A stretch of DNA of 64,000 nucleotides from Streptomyces griseoluteus (GTDB lineage: Bacteria > Actinomycetota > Actinomycetes > Streptomycetales > Streptomycetaceae): the NCBI RefSeq assembly GCF_004784465.1, contig NZ_SRRU01000002.1, forward strand, positions 558,001-622,000. The letters run 5' to 3'. The notes below the pieces were generated by a model, which was not told where the DNA came from, searched no databases, and saw nothing but the letters and a program-made list of their open reading frames with translations. This document shows, one piece after another, positions 22,054 to 31,974 of this stretch; the stretch's first letter is position 1; every line of letters begins with the position of its first letter. The position numbers and the translations under genes are program-made.

Positions 22054-22830
22054 ATGACCACTCGCACGCCGATCATGGCGGGCAACTGGAAGATGAACCT
22101 CAACCACCTCGAGGCCATCGCGCACGTCCAGAAGCTCGCCTTCGCCCTGGCCGACAAGGACTACGAGGCCGTCGAGGTCGCCGTCCTGCCGCCCTTCACC
22201 GACCTGCGCTCTGTGCAGACCCTGGTCGACGGCGACAAGCTCAAGATCAAGTACGGCGCCCAGGACGTCTCCCAGCACGAGTCGGGCGCCTACACCGGCG
22301 AGATCTCCGGCTCGATGCTGGCCAAGCTCAAGTGCTCCTACGTGCTCGCCGGCCACTCCGAGCGCCGCCAGTACCACCACGAGACCGACGACGTGGTCAA
22401 CGCCAAGGTCAAGGCGGCCTTCCAGAACGGCCTCACCCCGATCCTGTGCGTCGGCGAGGAGCTGGACGTCCGCGAGGCCGGGAACCACGTCGACCACACC
22501 CTCGCCCAGGTCGAGGGCGGCCTGAAGGACGTCCCGGCCGAGCAGGCCGAGAACGTCGTGATCGCCTACGAGCCCGTGTGGGCCATCGGCACCGGCAAGG
22601 TCTGCGGCTCCGACGACGCGCAGGAGGTCTGCGGCGCGATCCGGGGCAAGCTCGCCGAGCTGTACTCCCAGGACATCGCCGACAAGATCCGCATCCAGTA
22701 CGGCGGCTCGGTGAAGTCCGGCAACGTCGCCGAGATCATGGCCAAGCCGGACATCGACGGCGCCCTGGTGGGCGGCGCGTCGCTGGACGCCGACGAGTTC
22801 GTCAAGATCGTGCGGTTCCGCGATCAGTGA
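22054..22830 (+). CDS. tpiA: Triose-phosphate isomerase
   Basis: The 258-aa TIM-barrel enzyme interconverts dihydroxyacetone phosphate and glyceraldehyde-3-phosphate. It has AGNWKMN at the N-terminus, the catalytic His near 101 in AGHSERRQ, the catalytic Glu near 172 in [11 protein letters not shown], and the phosphate-binding YGGSVKSGN and GGASL near the C-terminus. It follows pgk by 6 bases, and secG lies 123 bases downstream. Confidence 0.98.
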   Translation: MTTRTPIMAGNWKMNLNHLEAIAHVQKLAFALADKDYEAVEVAVLPPFTDLRSVQTLVDGDKLKIKYGAQDVSQHESGAYTGEISGSMLAKLKCSYVLAGHSERRQYHHETDDVVNAKVKAAFQNGLTPILCVGEELDVREAGNHVDHTLAQVEGGLKDVPAEQAENVVIAYEPVWAIGTGKVCGSDDAQEVCGAIRGKLAELYSQDIADKIRIQYGGSVKSGNVAEIMAKPDIDGALVGGASLDADEFVKIVRFRDQ

Positions 22831-22953
22831 TCCGGTCCGCGAGTAGGCGGTAGCGGCGATACGTCGTACTCTTGCGGGGGCATGGCCGTCGTGCCGTGCC
22901 CCCGTCCGTCCAGCTCAATCCGTCCGTCCGAATCCGAGGAAGTTGGTCCAGCC

Positions 22954-23190
22954 GTGGTTTTGGGGTTCTCGATCGCCCTGATCGTCTTCAGCCTGCTGCT
23001 GATGCTGCTGGTGCTGATGCACAAGGGGAAGGGCGGCGGCCTCTCCGACATGTTCGGTGGTGGCATGCAGTCCTCCGTGGGCGGCTCCTCGGTCGCCGAG
23101 CGCAACCTCGACCGCATCACGGTCGTGATCGCCGTGCTCTGGTTCGCCTCGATCATCGTGCTCGGCCTGCTCATGAAGTCGAGCGGCTGA
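22954..23190 (+). CDS. secG: Preprotein translocase subunit SecG
   Basis: The 78-aa membrane protein has two transmembrane helices (about 3-22 and 54-73) flanking a Gly/Ser-rich loop GGGLSDMFGGGMQSSVGGSS, the hallmark of SecG in the SecYEG channel. The GTG at 22954 (VVLGFSIALIV) is chosen over ATG 22882 because it gives the family length and removes an unconserved Pro/Ser-rich tail; AGGAAG lies 11 bases upstream. Its position after tpiA is the usual Streptomyces arrangement. Confidence 0.93.
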   Translation: MVLGFSIALIVFSLLLMLLVLMHKGKGGGLSDMFGGGMQSSVGGSSVAERNLDRITVVIAVLWFASIIVLGLLMKSSG

Positions 23191-23261
23191 CCGGACCGCC
23201 GAGGCGGGGCCGCGCGTACAGCCGCAATGCCCAGCACGTCCCACAAGTGCATAGATTCCAC

Positions 23262-23369
23262 ACGTAAGGCCCCATGTTCGGTACGCGCTCACGAGCGCGG
23301 CCTATCATGGGGCTTGCGTCTGGGCGGAGGCGGTACCTCCCATCACTGGACGCGCGTTGGGCCTTACGT
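23262..23369 (+). promoter_or_regulatory. Structured region before the rbpA paralogue, with alternative pairings
   Basis: ACGTAAGGCCC (23262-23272) is perfectly complementary to GGGCCTTACGT (23359-23369). The overlapping CCCCATG (23270-23276) instead pairs with CATGGGG (23306-23312), closing an inner hairpin GCGCTC-AC-GAGCGC (23285-23298). The two long pairings exclude each other, as in attenuators. It may equally be the secG terminator plus an operator; the promoter was not located. Confidence 0.4.
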
Positions 23370-23440
23370 AGACTGAGGCGCTCGCGGCGAAGCGATAGGC
23401 CGACCTGCTTCGCGGCACCATCACGCAGGGAGTTACGACC

Positions 23441-23776
23441 GTGGCAAGTGGCAACGCGATCCGGGGAAGCCGGGTCGGTGCGGGGCCGATGGGCGAGGCC
23501 GAGCGCGGCGAGTCCGCCCCGCGTCTGCGCATCTCCTTCTGGTGCTCCAACGGGCACGAGACCCAGCCGAGCTTCGCCAGCGACGCGCAGGTCCCCGACA
23601 CCTGGGACTGCCCGCGCTGTGGCTTCCCGGCCGGTCAGGACCGGGACAACCCGCCGGACCCGCCGCGCACCGAGCCCTACAAGACGCACCTCGCCTATGT
23701 GCGCGAGCGGCGCAGCGACGCCGACGGTGAGGCGATCCTCGCCGAGGCGCTCGCCAAACTGCGGGGAGAGATCTAG
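23441..23776 (+). CDS. RNA polymerase-binding protein RbpA family (paralogue, RbpB-like)
   Basis: The 111-aa protein has the RbpA layout: an N-terminal tail with RGSRVGAG, a small zinc-binding core with Cys35, His39, Cys57 and Cys60 (WCSNGHE...WDCPRCG), and the sigma-interacting motif KTHLAYVRERRS at 81-92 matching RTHWDMLLERRS of canonical RbpA. RbpA binds RNA polymerase and group 1/2 sigma factors and stabilises open complexes. The core differs from the main Streptomyces RbpA as I remember it, so this is probably the second paralogue. GTG 23441 follows AGGGAG with an 8-nt spacer. A terminator follows the stop. Confidence 0.8.
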   Translation: MASGNAIRGSRVGAGPMGEAERGESAPRLRISFWCSNGHETQPSFASDAQVPDTWDCPRCGFPAGQDRDNPPDPPRTEPYKTHLAYVRERRSDADGEAILAEALAKLRGEI

Positions 23777-23785
23777 GAGTTGACA

Positions 23786-23816
23786 CCGGCCGGGACCCGA
23801 GAGGGTGCCCGGCCGG
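23786..23816 (+). terminator. Terminator after the rbpA paralogue
   Basis: 9-bp arms CCGGCCGGG (23786-23794) and CCCGGCCGG (23808-23816), extended by ACCC/GGGT inside the loop, 10 bases after the stop. Confidence 0.8.
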
Positions 23817-23844
23817 AGCCGTCCTGTCCCGCGGCCGGACCCCG

Positions 23845-23867
23845 TTGTCAGTGGTGCCCCCTACTGT
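23845..23867 (+). promoter_or_regulatory. PafBC/RecA_NDp-type promoter of the MFS gene
   Basis: TTGTCAGTG (23845-23853), exactly eight bases, then TACTGT (23862-23867), 32 bases before the MFS start codon. It is identical in its -35 part to the uvrA promoter at 3949-3971. Confidence 0.75.
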
Positions 23868-23899
23868 GAGTGAGGTAACTGCGACTCGGGGGGACGGCC

Positions 23900-25168
23900 A
23901 TGACGACGGCTCAGGTGGTGCAGGGGGCAACGCCCGCGTGGCGCGGGGGATTCGGGCGGCTGTGGAGCGCCGCCGTGCTCTCCCGCTTCGGCGACGCGCT
24001 CCGTACGGCCGCGCTGCCGCTGCTCGCCGTGCGGCTGACCGACGATCCGCTCGCCGTCGTCGCCGTGACCGCCTGCGGCTATGTGCCCTGGCTGCTGTTC
24101 GGCCTGCTGGGCGGCGCGGTGGCCGACCGGGTGGACCAACGCCGCGCGATGTGGGCCGTGGACATGGCACGCGGGCTGCTCGTCGCCGCGTTCGCCCTCG
24201 CGGTGGCTCTCGGCCACGCCTCGATCCCGCTGCTGATCGCGCTCGCCTTCTCCCTCACCGCACTCCAGACCCTGTTCGACAACGCGGCGACCGCCCTGCT
24301 GCCCTCCGTGGTCCGGCCGGAGTCCCTGGGCAGCGCCAACGCCCGCCTGATGACCGGTCAGCAGCTGGCCGGCGGGCTGCTCGGCGGACCCCTGGTGCCG
24401 CTGCTGCTGACGGCCGGGGCGTTCCTGCCCTACGCGGCCGACGCCGTCACCTACCTGCTGGGCGCCGCCCTCGTGGCCTCCCTGCGCATCGGGACACCCT
24501 CACGTGAACCGCGCCCGCCCGGCGCCACCCTGCGCGCCGACATAGGGGAGGGGCTGCGGCAACTCTGGCGGGACCGCGCGCTGCGCGCGATCTGCGGAGC
24601 CACCCTGCTGTGCAACATCGGCATGGGCGCCCTGATCGCCACCCTCGTCCTGCACGTCACAGGCTGGCTGCACGCGGGGAACGCCGGATACGCGGCCGCC
24701 ATGACCGCCTACTCGGCCGGCAGCATCGCCGGCAGCTTCCTGGCCCAGCGTCTGGCGGGCCGCCTCGGCCGCTTGCGGGCCCTGCTGCTGGCCGGCACCG
24801 TGCAGACCGGCGCACTGCTCCTCCTGGGCTCCGTACGGGAGTTGGCCGCGCTGATCGCCGGGATGCTGCTGCTCGGCGCGATGGGCATGGTGTGGAACGT
24901 CAACCAGGTGACGCTGATGCAGCAGCGTGCCCCCGCCGCGATGACCGGCCGCATCTCGGCCGCCTTCCGCACCGCCTCCACCGCCGGTGCCCCCCTCGGC
25001 GCCCTGCTCGGCGGTGCCGCCGCCGCTTCCCTCGGCCTCAACGCCCCCGCGCTCCTCACGGCCGCCCTCTTCGCGGCCGCGGTGCTCGCACTGATACCGG
25101 CGCGTTCGGCGGACGTATCGATGGACGAGAAGCGGGGTGGTGTCACCACCGGCCCGGCCCCCGGGTGA
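23900..25168 (+). CDS. MFS transporter, predicted exporter
   Basis: The 422-aa protein has about twelve hydrophobic helices and MFS loop motifs: [16 protein letters not shown] in helix 1, and [18 protein letters not shown] near 67-84 (the helix 2-3 motif). This subgroup (enterobactin-exporter/macrolide-efflux-like) often exports small molecules. The substrate is unknown. A PafBC-type promoter 32 bases upstream implies induction by DNA damage, unusual for a transporter, and could point to export of a DNA-damaging metabolite. The gene lies between a terminator and pgi. The last 20 or so residues are a cytoplasmic tail. Confidence 0.82.
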   Translation: MTTAQVVQGATPAWRGGFGRLWSAAVLSRFGDALRTAALPLLAVRLTDDPLAVVAVTACGYVPWLLFGLLGGAVADRVDQRRAMWAVDMARGLLVAAFALAVALGHASIPLLIALAFSLTALQTLFDNAATALLPSVVRPESLGSANARLMTGQQLAGGLLGGPLVPLLLTAGAFLPYAADAVTYLLGAALVASLRIGTPSREPRPPGATLRADIGEGLRQLWRDRALRAICGATLLCNIGMGALIATLVLHVTGWLHAGNAGYAAAMTAYSAGSIAGSFLAQRLAGRLGRLRALLLAGTVQTGALLLLGSVRELAALIAGMLLLGAMGMVWNVNQVTLMQQRAPAAMTGRISAAFRTASTAGAPLGALLGGAAAASLGLNAPALLTAALFAAAVLALIPARSADVSMDEKRGGVTTGPAPG

Positions 25169-25244
25169 TCAATTAGGTTGGTCCCGCAGTGGGCACACGG
25201 GGCAGGACAGGCGACAGGCGCAGGAAGGAAGGCGGAAGCCGGAG

Positions 25245-26891
25245 ATGAACGCAGAAGGCCGTACAGCACTGAACCGGACGCCCGAGTGGGCCGCTCTGCA
25301 GGAGCACCGCGAGGGATTCGGCGGGACGAGCCTGCGGGAGCTGTTCGACGCCGACCCGGAGCGCGGGCGGACGTACACGGTCCAGGCCGGGGACCTCTAC
25401 ATCGACTACAGCAAGCAGCTCGTGGACGCCGAGGCGCTGCGGCTGCTGCGCGAACTGGCCGTGGCCACGGATGTGTTCGGGCAGCGGGACGCGATGTTCC
25501 GTGGCGAGCGGATCAACACGACCGAGAACCGTGCGGTGCTGCACACCGCGCTGCGCGCCCCTCGGGACGCGGTGATCGAGGTCGACGGGGAGAACGTGGT
25601 CCCGGCCGTGCACGCGGTGCTGGACAAGATGAGCGGCTTCGCCGACCGGGTCCGCTCGGGTGAGTGGACCGGTCACACCGGCAAGCGGATCAAGAACATC
25701 GTCAACATCGGTATCGGCGGTTCCGATCTGGGTCCGGCGATGGCGTTCGAGGCGCTGCGTGCCTTCACCGACCGTGACCTGACGGTGCGGTTCGTGTCGA
25801 ACGTGGACGGCGCGGATCTGCATGAGGCGTTGCGGGACCTGGACCCGGCGGAGACGCTGTTCATCGTGGCGTCGAAGACGTTCACGACGGTCGAGACGAT
25901 CACCAACGCGACGTCGGCGCGTACCTGGCTGCTGGACGCGCTCGGTGACGACAAGGCCGTGGCGAAGCACTTCGTGGCGCTGTCGACGAACGCGGAGAAG
26001 GTCACCGCGTTCGGTATCGACGTCGACAACATGTTCGAGTTCTGGGACTGGGTCGGCGGCCGGTACTCCTTGGACTCGGCGATCGGCCTGTCGGTGATGA
26101 TCGCGATCGGTCCGGAGCGTTTCCGGGAGATGCTGGACGGTTTCCACACCGTGGACGAGCACTTCCGTACCGCTCCGGCCAAGGAGAACGCGCCGCTGCT
26201 GCTGGGCCTGCTGGGGATCTGGTACAACAACTTCTTCGACGCCCAGTCGCACGCGGTCCTGCCGTACAGCCACTACCTGTCGAAGTTCACGGCGTACTTG
26301 CAGCAGTTGGACATGGAGTCCAACGGCAAGTCCGTTCAGAAGGACGGCAGGCCGGTGGAGTGGCAGACCGGGCCGGTGGTGTGGGGCACGCCCGGTACCA
26401 ACGGGCAGCACGCGTACTACCAGTTGATCCATCAGGGCACGAAGCTGATCCCGGCGGACTTCATCGGCTTCGCACGCCCGGTGGACGAGCTGAGCGATCA
26501 ACTGAAGGCTCAGCACGACCTGTTGATGGCCAACTTCTTCGCCCAGACCCAGGCCCTCGCCTTCGGCAAGACCGCCTCGGAGGTCCGGGAGGAGGGGGTG
26601 CCGGAGGAACTGGTCCCGCACAAGACCTTCCCGGGGAACCGCCCGACGACCTCCATCCTGGCGCCGGAACTGACCCCGTCCGTGCTGGGGCAGCTCATCG
26701 CGCTGTACGAGCACAAGGTGTTCGTCCAGGGCGCGGTCTGGAACATCGACTCCTTCGACCAGTGGGGCGTCGAGCTGGGCAAGGTCCTGGCCAAGCGCAT
26801 CGAACCCGCCCTGACCGAAGGCGCGGACGTGCCCGGCCTCGACCCGTCCACGCGGGCGCTGGTCGCCGAGTATCGGAAGATGGGCGGCTGA
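25245..26891 (+). CDS. pgi: Glucose-6-phosphate isomerase
   Basis: The 548-aa enzyme interconverts glucose-6-phosphate and fructose-6-phosphate. It shows [17 protein letters not shown] near 154-170, the phosphate-binding SKTFTT near 210, [19 protein letters not shown] near 270-290, and the active-site region YSHYLSKF near 343. The open frame extends upstream to 25137, but ATG 25245 ([15 protein letters not shown]) gives the family length and has purine-rich sequence upstream. Codons in the middle third use more G- and T-ending triplets than the neighbouring genes, without disrupting the protein. It feeds both glycolysis (gap-pgk-tpiA upstream) and the pentose phosphate genes downstream. Confidence 0.97.
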   Translation: MNAEGRTALNRTPEWAALQEHREGFGGTSLRELFDADPERGRTYTVQAGDLYIDYSKQLVDAEALRLLRELAVATDVFGQRDAMFRGERINTTENRAVLHTALRAPRDAVIEVDGENVVPAVHAVLDKMSGFADRVRSGEWTGHTGKRIKNIVNIGIGGSDLGPAMAFEALRAFTDRDLTVRFVSNVDGADLHEALRDLDPAETLFIVASKTFTTVETITNATSARTWLLDALGDDKAVAKHFVALSTNAEKVTAFGIDVDNMFEFWDWVGGRYSLDSAIGLSVMIAIGPERFREMLDGFHTVDEHFRTAPAKENAPLLLGLLGIWYNNFFDAQSHAVLPYSHYLSKFTAYLQQLDMESNGKSVQKDGRPVEWQTGPVVWGTPGTNGQHAYYQLIHQGTKLIPADFIGFARPVDELSDQLKAQHDLLMANFFAQTQALAFGKTASEVREEGVPEELVPHKTFPGNRPTTSILAPELTPSVLGQLIALYEHKVFVQGAVWNIDSFDQWGVELGKVLAKRIEPALTEGADVPGLDPSTRALVAEYRKMGG

Positions 26892-26902
26892 CCCGTTCGT
26901 GA

Positions 26903-26937
26903 GGCGGGCGCGGCCGGTTCGGGTCGCCGCGCCCGCC
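26903..26937 (+). terminator. Terminator of pgi
   Basis: Perfect 12-bp arms GGCGGGCGCGGC (26903-26914) and its complement (26926-26937), 11-nt loop, 11 bases after the pgi stop. Confidence 0.85.
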
Positions 26938-27130
26938 CCCCGAAAGAGTCGGTCGCCACCGGTCAAGCGAAGGCACGCCGACCGCGCAAGAGTTCCCCGG
27001 TAATTTCACAACAGATCCATATCGGGTTGTCGATCTTCGGTGTGGTGGCGGAACGCACCTGATAGGGAGATACCTCCAGGGGGCCGGAGAGGGTGGTCAT
27101 CCCTGCGCAGCTCCGGGAGGTACCCACCAC

Positions 27131-30100
27131 ATGGCCCATCAGCCGCACACCCTGTTGAAGGCCGTGCTCGACGGATGGCGGAACTCTCTGCTGGACATGG
27201 GCGGCCGCAACCGGCTGCTGAACTTCCGGCACACCAGGACCGCCACCCTGGAGATCACCGCACCGGACCCGGCCGCCCTGCTCGCGGAGCTGGCCAAGGG
27301 CTGGGAGTTCGCCCCCGTCACCGAGCGGGAGACCGGAGTGGAGCTCGCCAAAGCGGGCGACACCGGCTCTGCCCGGCGCTCCCGGCCCGGACTGGTCACC
27401 CAGAAGACCACCCAGGCCGCGCTGGACAGTTCGCTGTACCAACTCCGCCAGAAGTCCGGCCAGATGTTCAACGACTACGGCCTCTGGGTGCTCTGGCTCG
27501 GCATCGGCATGCTCGACTGGCGCGAGCCCGGCGCGCACGAGAGCAGCGCCGCCCCGCTGCTCCTCGTCCCCGTGGAGCTGCGCCGGGACGGCAATCGCCG
27601 CTACCGCCTCCACCCGGCCGAGGGGCAGGAACGCATCCACAACCCGGCGCTCGCCGTGAAGGCGGACCGGCTCGGTGTCGACTGGTCGGCCGTCACCGGC
27701 ACCGACGCAGCCGACCCCGCCGCGGTGCTCGCCGCCGCCCGGAAGGTCACCGCCCGGCTGGACGGCTGGGAAGTGCGGGAGCGGGCGGTGCTCGGGCTGT
27801 TCGCCTCCCACCGGGAGGCGATGTACCAGGACCTCCAGCAGAACGAGGAGCAGATCCTCGCCCACCCGCTGGTCCGCGCCGTCGCTCTCGGCCCCGATGC
27901 CGGGCTCCCCGCCGACCTGGTCGACTTCGAGCCGCCCGGCCTCGACCGGATCGACGAGGTCCAGCTCCCCGAGCGCACCCCGCTCGTGCTCGACGCGGAC
28001 GCCTCACAGCGGCAGTGCGTGGCGGCCGCGCTGGACGGGAGGTCCTTCGTGATGAGCGGGCCGCCCGGCACCGGCAAAAGCCAGACCATCACCAACCTGA
28101 TCGCCGCGCTCATGCACGCCGGCCGCAGTGTGCTGTTCGTCAGCGAGAAGGCCGCCGCCCTGGACGTGGTGCGCAACCGCCTGGGCGCGGTCGGACTCGG
28201 TGACTTCGTGATGGCGCTGCACAGTGGCGACACCAGTAAGAAGGCGGTGGCCACCGAGCTCGCGCGGGTGCTCACCACCGAGGCCCGTGTCACCGGCGCC
28301 GCCGCCCACGAGCTGGAGCGCGCCCGTGCCCTGCGCGAGGAGCTGTCCGGCTACGCGGCCGCGATGAACGAGACCCGCGACCCCCTCGGCCGCACCCTGC
28401 ACGACGTCCTGGGCCGGCTGGTCCTGCTGGAGCAGGCCGGAACGCCGCAGCTCCCGCTCGGCGCGCGCAACGCCAAGGCCGCGCGCACCCTGAGCGCCGC
28501 CGCGCTCCAGGAGTTGCTGGCCGCCGCCGGTGCCGTCGCCCGTGCCTGGCGCCCGGCGGCCGAGGGGGACGCCTTCGCCTGGCGAGGTCTGACCGGCACC
28601 GCCCCGCACCAGGCCGTGGACGAGGCCGCCGACGCCCTCGGCGCCCTGGTCACCGCCGCCGGACGCCGTCCCTTCGCCGTCACCGTGGACGAGCCCCGCA
28701 CGGTCCGCGAGCTCCAGCAGCTCGTCCGTACCCTCACCGCCGGGCTGCCCGGCACCGCGGCACCGGCCGACGGCACGCTGCCCGACGACATCACCGCCCA
28801 GACCGCCCAGCTCGCCGACCTGTTCGGGATGCCCAAGCCGGACCGGCCCGAGGCCGCGTTCGCCCTGTGCGAGTTGGCCGGGCTCACCACCGCGGGTCAC
28901 CGCCCGCCGCGCGACTGGTTCGACGCCGGCACGCTGCGCCGTGCCCACACCGCCGCCGGGGAGCTGCGTAGCGCCCTCGACGCCGAGGAGCGGGCCCGCG
29001 CGGCCGCCGCCGACGTGTTCGGGGAGCAGGTGCTCGCGGAGCCCGGACTCCCGGAACTGGTCACCCGGTTCGGGGAGCAGCACAAGGGGCTGATGGCCCG
29101 CTTCTCCGCGCAGTACAAGGCCGACCGGCAGCAGCTCACCGCCCTCACCCGCACCGGCACCTGGGACAAGGCCCTCCTCACCCGGCTGGACGACGCCCTC
29201 GCCTGGCACCGGACCGCCGCCGAGGTCGCCCGGCTCACCGAGACCCACCGGGAACTCCTGGGCCCGTACACCCCGAGCACCCTCCCGGCCTGCGCCGACA
29301 CCGACCGGGCCCTCGCCACCGCCGACCGTGTCGCGGTGCTCGGCGCCCCGGCCGAGCGGTCCGCCCTGCTGGCCGACCGCCTCGCCGCCGACGCCGACCC
29401 CGACCCGCTGCCCACGCTGCTCGCGGACCAGATCCAGGGCGCCCTCGCCGCCTGGTGCGCCGCCGCCACCGCCCGCGCCACGCGCTGGAACGCGGCCGTC
29501 ACCGAGCTGCTCGGCCAGTTCGACACGGCCCGCCGCACCCAGCTCTCGCCCGCCCTGCTCGGCCCCCTCGACCAGGCCGGCCGGGCCGTCGACGCCCTGC
29601 TGGACGACCCGCAGGGACCCGAGGTCTGGCACACCCATGTCGGCGGGGTAGCCGTGCTCGCCCGGCACGGCGCCGACACGCTGGTGGCCAGTGCCGCCGA
29701 GCGCGGACTCGACCCGGAGCGGCTGCCCGAGGTGGCCGAGCAGGCGGTGCTGCGGGCCTGGGCGGACGACCTGCTCGCGACCGACCCCCGGCTGCGCAGC
29801 ACCCGTGCCGAGGACCTGGACACCCGAGTGGCCGACTTCCGCGCCGCCGACCTGCGCCTGGTCGCCGCGGCGGGCGGGGCGGTGACGGAGGCGTGCAACA
29901 AGCGGCGCCCGCGCAACTTCGCCGGGGGCGGCGGCGCCGTCATCGTCCGCGAGGCCGAGAAGAAGACCCGGCACATGCCGGTGCGCGAACTGCTGGGCCG
30001 CACCCGCGAGGTCGTCCAGGCGGTCAAGCCCTGCTTCATGATGAGCCCGCTGACCGTCAGCCAGTTCCTGCCGCCCGACTTCCACTTCGACGTGGTGGTG

Positions 30101-31969
30101 TTCGACGAGGCGTCCCAGGTGCGGCCGAGCGATGCCGTGAACTGCATCTACCGGGGCCGCACGCTCATCGTCGCCGGTGACGACAAGCAGCTCCCCCCGA
30201 CCTCCTTCTTCGACTCCGCGGTGGACGACGACTCCGACGAGTACGCCGAGGACCTGCCCGACTCCTTCGAGTCCCTGCTGCACGCCTGCAAGGCGGGCGC
30301 GATGCGCGAGCTGCCCCTGCGCTGGCACTACCGCAGCCGTCACGAGAACCTGATCACCTTCAGCAACCGCGAGTTCTACGCCAACTCGATGATCACCTTC
30401 CCCGGCGCGGTGGCCGAGGGCGAGGACGTGGGCGTGGCGTTCCTGGCGGCCGACGGTGTCTACGACCGGGGCGGGCGCCGGGACAACCGGGCCGAGGCCG
30501 AGTTCGTGGCACGGCGGGTGCTGCACCACTTCGACACCCGGCCCGGCAGAACCCTCGGTGTCGTCGCGCTGTCACAGGCGCAGGCCTCCGCCATTGACCT
30601 GGCCGTGCAGCAGGCCCGGCTCGCCCGGCCCGACCTCGACCACTGCTTCACCGAGGACCGGCTCGACGGGTTCTTCGTGAAGAACCTGGAGTCGGTGCAG
30701 GGCGACGAGCGCGATGTGATGATCATGTCGATCGGCTACGGCCCCGACGAGCACGGCCGCCTCGGCCTCAATTTCGGCCCGATCAACAAGAACGGCGGCT
30801 GGCGGCGCCTCAACGTGGCGGTCACCCGCGCCCGCTTCCGCATGGAGGTCGTCTCCTCCTTCCGGGGCACCAGCCTGGCCGACAGCGCCAACGAAAGCGT
30901 GCAGTACCTCAAGCGCTATCTGGAGTACGCCGAGAACGGCCCCGCCGTCCTCGCCCGTGACGTCGTCCAGTCCGACGCCGAGCCCGACAGCCCCTTCGAG
31001 GAGTCCGTCCTCGCCGTGCTGCGCGGCTGGGGCTACCGGGTCCAGCCGCAGGTCGGCGTCGCCGGGTACCGCATCGACCTGGGCGTACGCCATCCCGAGC
31101 GGCCCGGCGCGTACGCGCTCGGCATCGAGTGCGACGGCGCGATGTACCACTCGTCCAAGGCCGCCCGTGACCGGGACCGGCTGCGCGAGCAGGTGCTGGC
31201 CGGGCTCGGCTGGAAGCTGCACCGCATCTGGGGCACCGACTGGTACCGGGGCCGGGCGGCGGCCGAACGCCGGCTGCGCGAGGCCGTAGAACAGGCCGTG
31301 GCCGACGGCCCGTTGACCACGGTGACCGGCCCGGCGCCCCTCGCCACCGTGCCCGGCCAGCGCACCCGGTCCGTCGAGACCCCGCCGGAGCGCGTTCCCG
31401 TCGACCTCGGCACCGGACGGGAGTGGAGCGCGCCGTACGCCCCCGGTGTGGTCACCGTCGCCCCGCGCCACGAACTGCACACCGCCGAGGCACGGCCCGC
31501 GCTGCGCGAGGTGCTGGTCCGGATCGTCGAGGCCGAAGGCCCCGTCCACGAGGACCTGCTGGTGCAGCGGGCGCGGGAGGCCTGGGGCGTCGGCCGGGCC
31601 GGCAGCCGTATCCGGGACAATGTCCGCGCGGTCGCCGACGCCCTGGTGCGCTCGCGGACGATCGCGTCGGACGACGGCTTCTACGCGCTCGCGGACCCCG
31701 GCCCGCTGAAGGCCCGTCACCCCCGCGAGGGCGACACACCCCGCAAGGTCGTGCACATCGCGCCCGGCGAGCGCCATGTGGCGCTGTACGAGCTGGCCGC
31801 CGAGTGCCCCGGCATGACCGAGGACGAACTCATCAAGCAGACCTGTGAGTTCTTCGGCTGGCGGCGCACCGGCAAGGACATCCGGGACCGGCTCGCCGCC
31901 GACATCGCGGAACTCCGCGGGGCCGGACGGCTCCAGGGCGGTCCGGACCAGGTGAGCGCCGCCCGCTGA
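27131..31969 (+). CDS. DUF4011-SF1 helicase-MTES_1575 nuclease-DUF3320 protein
   Basis: The 1612-aa multidomain protein begins with a DUF4011-type signature (WRNSLLDMGGRNRLLNFR, 16-33). A COG1112-type SF1 helicase follows: Walker A GPPGTGKS near 311-318, then a 670-residue insertion before Walker B VFDEASQ near 990, DDKQLPP near 1017, WHYRSRHENLI near 1064 and the motif VI region NVAVTRARFRMEVVSS near 1229-1244. Next is an REase-fold nuclease (MTES_1575/Vsr-like, about 1285-1390) with Glu, RIDLGV and GIECDGAMYHSS catalytic-type positions. A DUF3320 domain (about 1455-1530) and a second winged-helix-like tail end the protein. Helicase-nuclease fusions like this occur in anti-phage systems, but no defence neighbour is seen here. 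GGGAGG precedes ATG 27131. Confidence 0.85.
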   Translation: MAHQPHTLLKAVLDGWRNSLLDMGGRNRLLNFRHTRTATLEITAPDPAALLAELAKGWEFAPVTERETGVELAKAGDTGSARRSRPGLVTQKTTQAALDSSLYQLRQKSGQMFNDYGLWVLWLGIGMLDWREPGAHESSAAPLLLVPVELRRDGNRRYRLHPAEGQERIHNPALAVKADRLGVDWSAVTGTDAADPAAVLAAARKVTARLDGWEVRERAVLGLFASHREAMYQDLQQNEEQILAHPLVRAVALGPDAGLPADLVDFEPPGLDRIDEVQLPERTPLVLDADASQRQCVAAALDGRSFVMSGPPGTGKSQTITNLIAALMHAGRSVLFVSEKAAALDVVRNRLGAVGLGDFVMALHSGDTSKKAVATELARVLTTEARVTGAAAHELERARALREELSGYAAAMNETRDPLGRTLHDVLGRLVLLEQAGTPQLPLGARNAKAARTLSAAALQELLAAAGAVARAWRPAAEGDAFAWRGLTGTAPHQAVDEAADALGALVTAAGRRPFAVTVDEPRTVRELQQLVRTLTAGLPGTAAPADGTLPDDITAQTAQLADLFGMPKPDRPEAAFALCELAGLTTAGHRPPRDWFDAGTLRRAHTAAGELRSALDAEERARAAAADVFGEQVLAEPGLPELVTRFGEQHKGLMARFSAQYKADRQQLTALTRTGTWDKALLTRLDDALAWHRTAAEVARLTETHRELLGPYTPSTLPACADTDRALATADRVAVLGAPAERSALLADRLAADADPDPLPTLLADQIQGALAAWCAAATARATRWNAAVTELLGQFDTARRTQLSPALLGPLDQAGRAVDALLDDPQGPEVWHTHVGGVAVLARHGADTLVASAAERGLDPERLPEVAEQAVLRAWADDLLATDPRLRSTRAEDLDTRVADFRAADLRLVAAAGGAVTEACNKRRPRNFAGGGGAVIVREAEKKTRHMPVRELLGRTREVVQAVKPCFMMSPLTVSQFLPPDFHFDVVVFDEASQVRPSDAVNCIYRGRTLIVAGDDKQLPPTSFFDSAVDDDSDEYAEDLPDSFESLLHACKAGAMRELPLRWHYRSRHENLITFSNREFYANSMITFPGAVAEGEDVGVAFLAADGVYDRGGRRDNRAEAEFVARRVLHHFDTRPGRTLGVVALSQAQASAIDLAVQQARLARPDLDHCFTEDRLDGFFVKNLESVQGDERDVMIMSIGYGPDEHGRLGLNFGPINKNGGWRRLNVAVTRARFRMEVVSSFRGTSLADSANESVQYLKRYLEYAENGPAVLARDVVQSDAEPDSPFEESVLAVLRGWGYRVQPQVGVAGYRIDLGVRHPERPGAYALGIECDGAMYHSSKAARDRDRLREQVLAGLGWKLHRIWGTDWYRGRAAAERRLREAVEQAVADGPLTTVTGPAPLATVPGQRTRSVETPPERVPVDLGTGREWSAPYAPGVVTVAPRHELHTAEARPALREVLVRIVEAEGPVHEDLLVQRAREAWGVGRAGSRIRDNVRAVADALVRSRTIASDDGFYALADPGPLKARHPREGDTPRKVVHIAPGERHVALYELAAECPGMTEDELIKQTCEFFGWRRTGKDIRDRLAADIAELRGAGRLQGGPDQVSAAR

Positions 31970-31974
31970 CACAC

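Noticed and set aside
25700..26500. Recombined segment in pgi with different codon use
   Set aside because: More G- and T-ending codons are visible, but the protein is fully conserved and no boundary can be fixed by eye.
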